Shown here one piece after another: positions 14,434-17,017 of a stretch of DNA of 17,017 nt. How positions within the stretch are numbered: the stretch's first letter is position 1; each line of letters begins with the position of its first letter. The notes under the pieces are model-generated. The model was given only the letters and a program-made list of their open reading frames with translations, had not been told where the DNA came from and ran no database searches. This stretch comes from Chitinophaga pinensis (lineage in GTDB: Bacteria > Bacteroidota > Bacteroidia > Flavobacteriales > Flavobacteriaceae): contig CALPNL020000021.1 of assembly GCA_943324925.2 (NCBI GenBank), forward strand, positions 1 through 17,017, in the 5' to 3' direction. Both the position numbers and the translations under genes were made by a program.

Positions 14434-15561
14434 ATGGCCGGTATCTACATTCATATTCCTTTTTGCAAACAAGCGTGTCATTATTGCGATTTTCATTTTT
14501 CGACTTCCATGAAGAAGAAAGACGAAATGATTTTAGCTCTTGCCAATGAAATAAAAATGCGCAAAAATGAGTTTGGAAATGAGATCTTAGAAACTATTTA
14601 TTTTGGTGGCGGAACCCCATCTATATTGCAGATTGCGGATTTAAGATTTTTGATTGAAACTGTTTATGATAATTATTCGGTTATAGAAAACCCCGAAATT
14701 ACATTGGAAGCCAACCCAGACGATTTAACCGAAGATCGAATAATCGAATTGTCAAAAACTAAAATTAACAGATTGAGCATTGGAATACAATCCTTTTTTG
14801 AGGACGATTTAAAGCTGATGAATCGGGTTCACAATGCTGAGGAAGCAAAAAAATGTTTGGAAATGGCAACCCAATATTTTGATAATATTTCACTCGATTT
14901 GATTTATGGAATCCCAGGAATGACGAATGAAATTTGGAAAAAAAACATAGAAATTGCTTTGTCTTTTGGTATTCCACATATTTCAAGTTATGCTTTAACG
15001 GTAGAACCTAAAACAGCCCTACAAAAATTTATTCAATCAGGTGCAATCGAAAAACCTAATGATGAGGTTGCGCAAGCACACTTTTCTATTTTAGTAGCAT
15101 TGCTTGAAGCAAATGATTTTACACATTATGAGTTATCCAATTTTGGAAAAGCAAATTACTTTTCAAAAAATAATTCTTCGTATTGGTTAGGAAAAAAATA
15201 CATCGGAATTGGACCTTCAGCACACAGTTATAATGGAATTTCTAGAAGTTGGAATGTATCCAATAATTCACTTTATATAAAAGAAATTCAAGAAAATCAA
15301 CTTCCTAAGGAAGAAGAAACCCTCACAATTACCGATCGCTATAACGAATATATCATGACCGGTTTGCGAACCATTTGGGGTGTTTCAATAGATAAAATTA
15401 AAACTGAATTTGGAATAACCTACTCTGATTATTTGATGAAGCAAGTACAGAAATTCTTAAATGACGATTTGGTTTTTATAGAAAACAACGTTTTAAAATC
15501 CACCAAAAAAGGAAAGTTTTTGACTGATGGAATTGCAAGTGATTTGTTTATGCTGAACTAG
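14434..15561 (+). CDS. hemW: Radical SAM heme chaperone HemW
   Basis: This 375-residue protein is of normal HemW length. Cys11, Cys15 and Cys18 in PFCKQACHYCDF form the radical-SAM CxxxCxxC motif for a 4Fe-4S cluster. The following residues are D-F rather than x-C, which is the pattern expected for HemW as opposed to the oxidase HemN. GGGTP at 58-62, the LSIGIQSF strand and a C-terminal HemN_C-like region (TDRYNEYIMTGLR...) complete the family architecture. HemW binds heme and helps load it onto respiratory proteins; older annotations call it oxygen-independent coproporphyrinogen oxidase. The gene follows ruvC by one base. No clear terminator with a T-tract was found after its stop codon. Confidence 0.93.
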   Translation: MAGIYIHIPFCKQACHYCDFHFSTSMKKKDEMILALANEIKMRKNEFGNEILETIYFGGGTPSILQIADLRFLIETVYDNYSVIENPEITLEANPDDLTEDRIIELSKTKINRLSIGIQSFFEDDLKLMNRVHNAEEAKKCLEMATQYFDNISLDLIYGIPGMTNEIWKKNIEIALSFGIPHISSYALTVEPKTALQKFIQSGAIEKPNDEVAQAHFSILVALLEANDFTHYELSNFGKANYFSKNNSSYWLGKKYIGIGPSAHSYNGISRSWNVSNNSLYIKEIQENQLPKEEETLTITDRYNEYIMTGLRTIWGVSIDKIKTEFGITYSDYLMKQVQKFLNDDLVFIENNVLKSTKKGKFLTDGIASDLFMLN

Positions 15562-15614
15562 TTTCTGCATCTTTTAATCATTATCTTGATTAATAAAAAA
15601 TATTATTAAGATTT

Positions 15615-15899
15615 ATGGAGAAAGGATATGTTTATATAACAACTAATAAAAATTTTACAGTTCTATATGTTGGTGCCACAAAAAATTTAAAAAGTAGAAT
15701 GGGACATCACATAAAAGGTACTGGTGCAGTTTTTACTAAGAATTATAATGCAACAGTTCTAATTTATTTTGAAGAATTCGTCGATTATAGAGATACTTTT
15801 GTTAGATAAAAACAATTAAAGAACTGGTATAAAGATTGGAAATGGAATTTAGTAAAAGTTTTAAATCCCGAATTAAAAGATTTATATTTGGAGATATAA
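15615..15899 (+). pseudogene. GIY-YIG nuclease gene interrupted by a nonsense codon
   Basis: The frame begins MEKGYVYITTNKNF and carries the GIY-YIG core: VYI at 6-8, YVG at 18-20 and Arg28 in NLKSR. It is stopped by TAA at 15807-15809 after 64 residues. Translation past that codon in the same frame gives KQLKNWYKDWKWNLVKVLNP and ends EI at a TAA at 15897-15899, just what intact small GIY-YIG nucleases of this type carry, for a total of about 94 residues. The interrupted codon sits where the family normally has Glu in R-E-K-Q-L-K-N-W, the conserved catalytic Glu of the domain, so a single GAA-to-TAA change explains it. The truncated product should be inactive. A sequencing error is the main alternative. 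Confidence 0.85.
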
Positions 15900-15938
15900 T
15901 CAAGTATCTAATCAACAGGAAATAGTTAAGTTGGTAAG

Positions 15939-15959
15939 ATGCTGAAACGAGTTCAGCAT
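15939..15959. repeat. Palindromic hairpin at the cyclase start codon
   Basis: ATGCTGAA (15939-15946) pairs with TTCAGCAT (15952-15959) around the loop ACGAG. It ends two bases before the ATG at 15962 and lies 39 bases after the GIY-YIG frame. Similar TTCAGCAT hairpins are recalled as frequent intergenic repeats in Bacteroidetes genomes, but only one copy was seen in this window. Confidence 0.65.
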
Positions 15960-15961
15960 AA

Positions 15962-16720
15962 ATGATAGCAAAAATAAATAATTTCGAAGTCGACTTATCA
16001 AAACCCATCGATATCTCCATTTCATTGTCCAATACCGATGATAATCCAATTGCATGGTACATTGAAAAACCTGTAATTGAACCGGTTGTTTTTGGCGATT
16101 GGATTGGGAAAGTTTCAGAAGGGAAGTCCTCCACGAATTTCAATAACATCTTTTTTAATCCACACGGACACGGAACCCACACGGAATGTTTGGGCCATAT
16201 AACTAATGACTTTTTCTCGATAAACCAATCGCTAAAGCAGTTTTTCTTTTTGGCCGAATTGATATCCGTCCAACCAGAATCCCAAAATGGCGATTTGGTA
16301 ATCACTAAAAAACAAATTGAAAATGCCCTCAACGGAAATTCTCCCGAGGCGATTGTCATCCGAACGCTACCTAATACTTTCGACAAAGTATCAAAGAAAT
16401 ATTCTCATACTAACCCACCGTATTTATTGGAAGAAGCCGCGATTTTTATTCGCGAAAGCGGCATCCAACATTTGCTTATCGATTTGCCAAGCGTGGATAA
16501 AGAACACGATGAAGGAAAATTATTGGCACACAAAGCCTTTTGGAATGTGAAAAATGTATTGCATTTAAATGAAGATGCTAAAATAAATTCCACTATTACA
16601 GAAATGATTTTTGTTAATGATGAGGTGAAAGATGGTAGCTATTTATTGAATTTGCAAATCACGTCATTTGAAAATGATGCAAGTCCTAGCAAACCGATTT
16701 TATTTGAAATTACAAAATGA
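15962..16720 (+). CDS. Cyclase family protein (kynurenine formamidase-like metal hydrolase)
   Basis: The 252-residue product belongs to the cyclase / KynB-like family of metal-dependent hydrolases. The metal-site motif HGHGTHTECLGH spans 68-79; the family form is HxGTHxDxPxH, with the Asp position replaced here by Glu75 and Pro by Leu. A second conserved block is LLIDLPSVDKEHDEG, with DLPSVD and a nearby His. The start LSKPIDISISL also fits the family. Members hydrolyse amide bonds, N-formylkynurenine being the best known, but the Glu and Leu changes mean the substrate should not be assumed. The start codon comes two bases after a hairpin that could occlude ribosome binding. The downstream MmcQ-like gene overlaps by 4 bases (ATGA), so they are translationally coupled. 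Confidence 0.85.
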   Translation: MIAKINNFEVDLSKPIDISISLSNTDDNPIAWYIEKPVIEPVVFGDWIGKVSEGKSSTNFNNIFFNPHGHGTHTECLGHITNDFFSINQSLKQFFFLAELISVQPESQNGDLVITKKQIENALNGNSPEAIVIRTLPNTFDKVSKKYSHTNPPYLLEEAAIFIRESGIQHLLIDLPSVDKEHDEGKLLAHKAFWNVKNVLHLNEDAKINSTITEMIFVNDEVKDGSYLLNLQITSFENDASPSKPILFEITK

Positions 16721-17017
16721 ACTTAGAATCCTATTACGAATATTGTCTTTCCAAAAAAGGCGTCACCGAGCATTTTCCTTTTGACGAAGAAACGTTAGTG
16801 TTTAAAGTGGGCGGAAAAATGTTTGCCTTATCGTCATTAAACGAATGGGAAAAGGGAAATCCGTCGGTAAACTTGAAATGCAATCCTGAATATGCCGAAG
16901 AGCTAAGAGCGGAATATGCCGACATAAAGCCCGGCTGGCACATGAGTAAAATTCATTGGAACACCATTGAAATTAACCTTGGAGTACCCGATTCATTAAT
17001 AAAAGAACTCATTGACC
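16717..17017 (+). CDS. MmcQ/YjbR family protein, 3' end outside the window
   Basis: One hundred codons are present, beginning MNLESYYEYCLSKKGVTEHF; the family is usually about 115-120 residues, so only the end is missing. Recognisable elements are PFDEETLVFKVGGKMFAL near 22-39, the NLKCNPEYAEELR segment near 54-66, and PGWHMSKIHWNTIE near 73-86. All fit the compact alpha/beta MmcQ/YjbR fold, a CyaY-like fold often annotated as DNA-binding although the biochemical role is poorly defined. The ATG overlaps the stop codon of the cyclase gene. No promoter is needed inside the overlap. Confidence 0.9.
   Translation, partial: MNLESYYEYCLSKKGVTEHFPFDEETLVFKVGGKMFALSSLNEWEKGNPSVNLKCNPEYAEELRAEYADIKPGWHMSKIHWNTIEINLGVPDSLIKELID

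Noticed and set aside
15574..15593. Inverted repeat TTAATCA / TGATTAA after hemW as a terminator
   Set aside because: The stem is short, all but two pairs are A-T, and no T-tract follows on the plus strand.
15802..16386. A 194-codon minus-strand frame opposite the GIY-YIG remnant and the cyclase gene
   Set aside because: It is antisense to a well-supported cyclase domain and has no recognisable protein features.
1..17017. tRNA or rRNA genes as integration targets
   Set aside because: No cloverleaf-like sequence with a TTCGA-type arm or rRNA stretch was seen near the integrase or elsewhere.

Overview
The window looks like a chromosome segment of a Flavobacteriaceae bacterium, most likely Flavobacterium or a close relative. 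The DNA is AT-rich, two large secreted proteins end in type IX secretion (T9SS) C-terminal domains, promoter-like sites match the Bacteroidetes TAnnTTTG -7 box, most starts lack a clear Shine-Dalgarno sequence, and the ruvC and hemW products look flavobacterial. These identifications come from reading the translated sequence; no database search was run.

Region 1 (about 1-3130) looks like part of an integrated mobile element. It holds the N-terminus of a serine recombinase running off the left edge, an attC-like imperfect hairpin, a 199-residue protein with a possible HTH and HUH-nuclease-like motifs, a 110-residue unknown protein, a strong bidirectional terminator, and a complete tyrosine recombinase of the Bacteroidetes integrase type. 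The integrase start is preceded by two 9-bp direct repeats and a small hairpin.

Region 2 (about 3130-12340) is a surface-protein locus. It opens with three tandem 81-bp units, each carrying a terminator-like hairpin. Two large T9SS proteins follow (1673 and 1111 residues). The first is followed 10 bp later by a 77-residue protein whose C-terminus fits a PID-CTERM-type sorting tail. Each large gene is preceded by the same 106-107 bp non-coding element, differing by one inserted base. The locus therefore reads as [terminator + shared leader + adhesin + PID-CTERM protein] followed by [terminator + shared leader + second T9SS protein].

Region 3 (about 12340-17017) looks like ordinary core chromosome: a TonB-C-like lipoprotein with a good promoter, a convergent flippase-like membrane protein, ruvC and hemW one base apart, a GIY-YIG nuclease gene broken by a stop codon, a cyclase-family metal-dependent hydrolase whose start codon lies two bases after a palindromic hairpin, and an overlapping MmcQ/YjbR gene cut by the right edge.

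The least explained signals are the shared 106-bp leader, the tandem terminator array at the edge of the mobile region, the HUH-like small protein, and the hairpin abutting the cyclase start codon.
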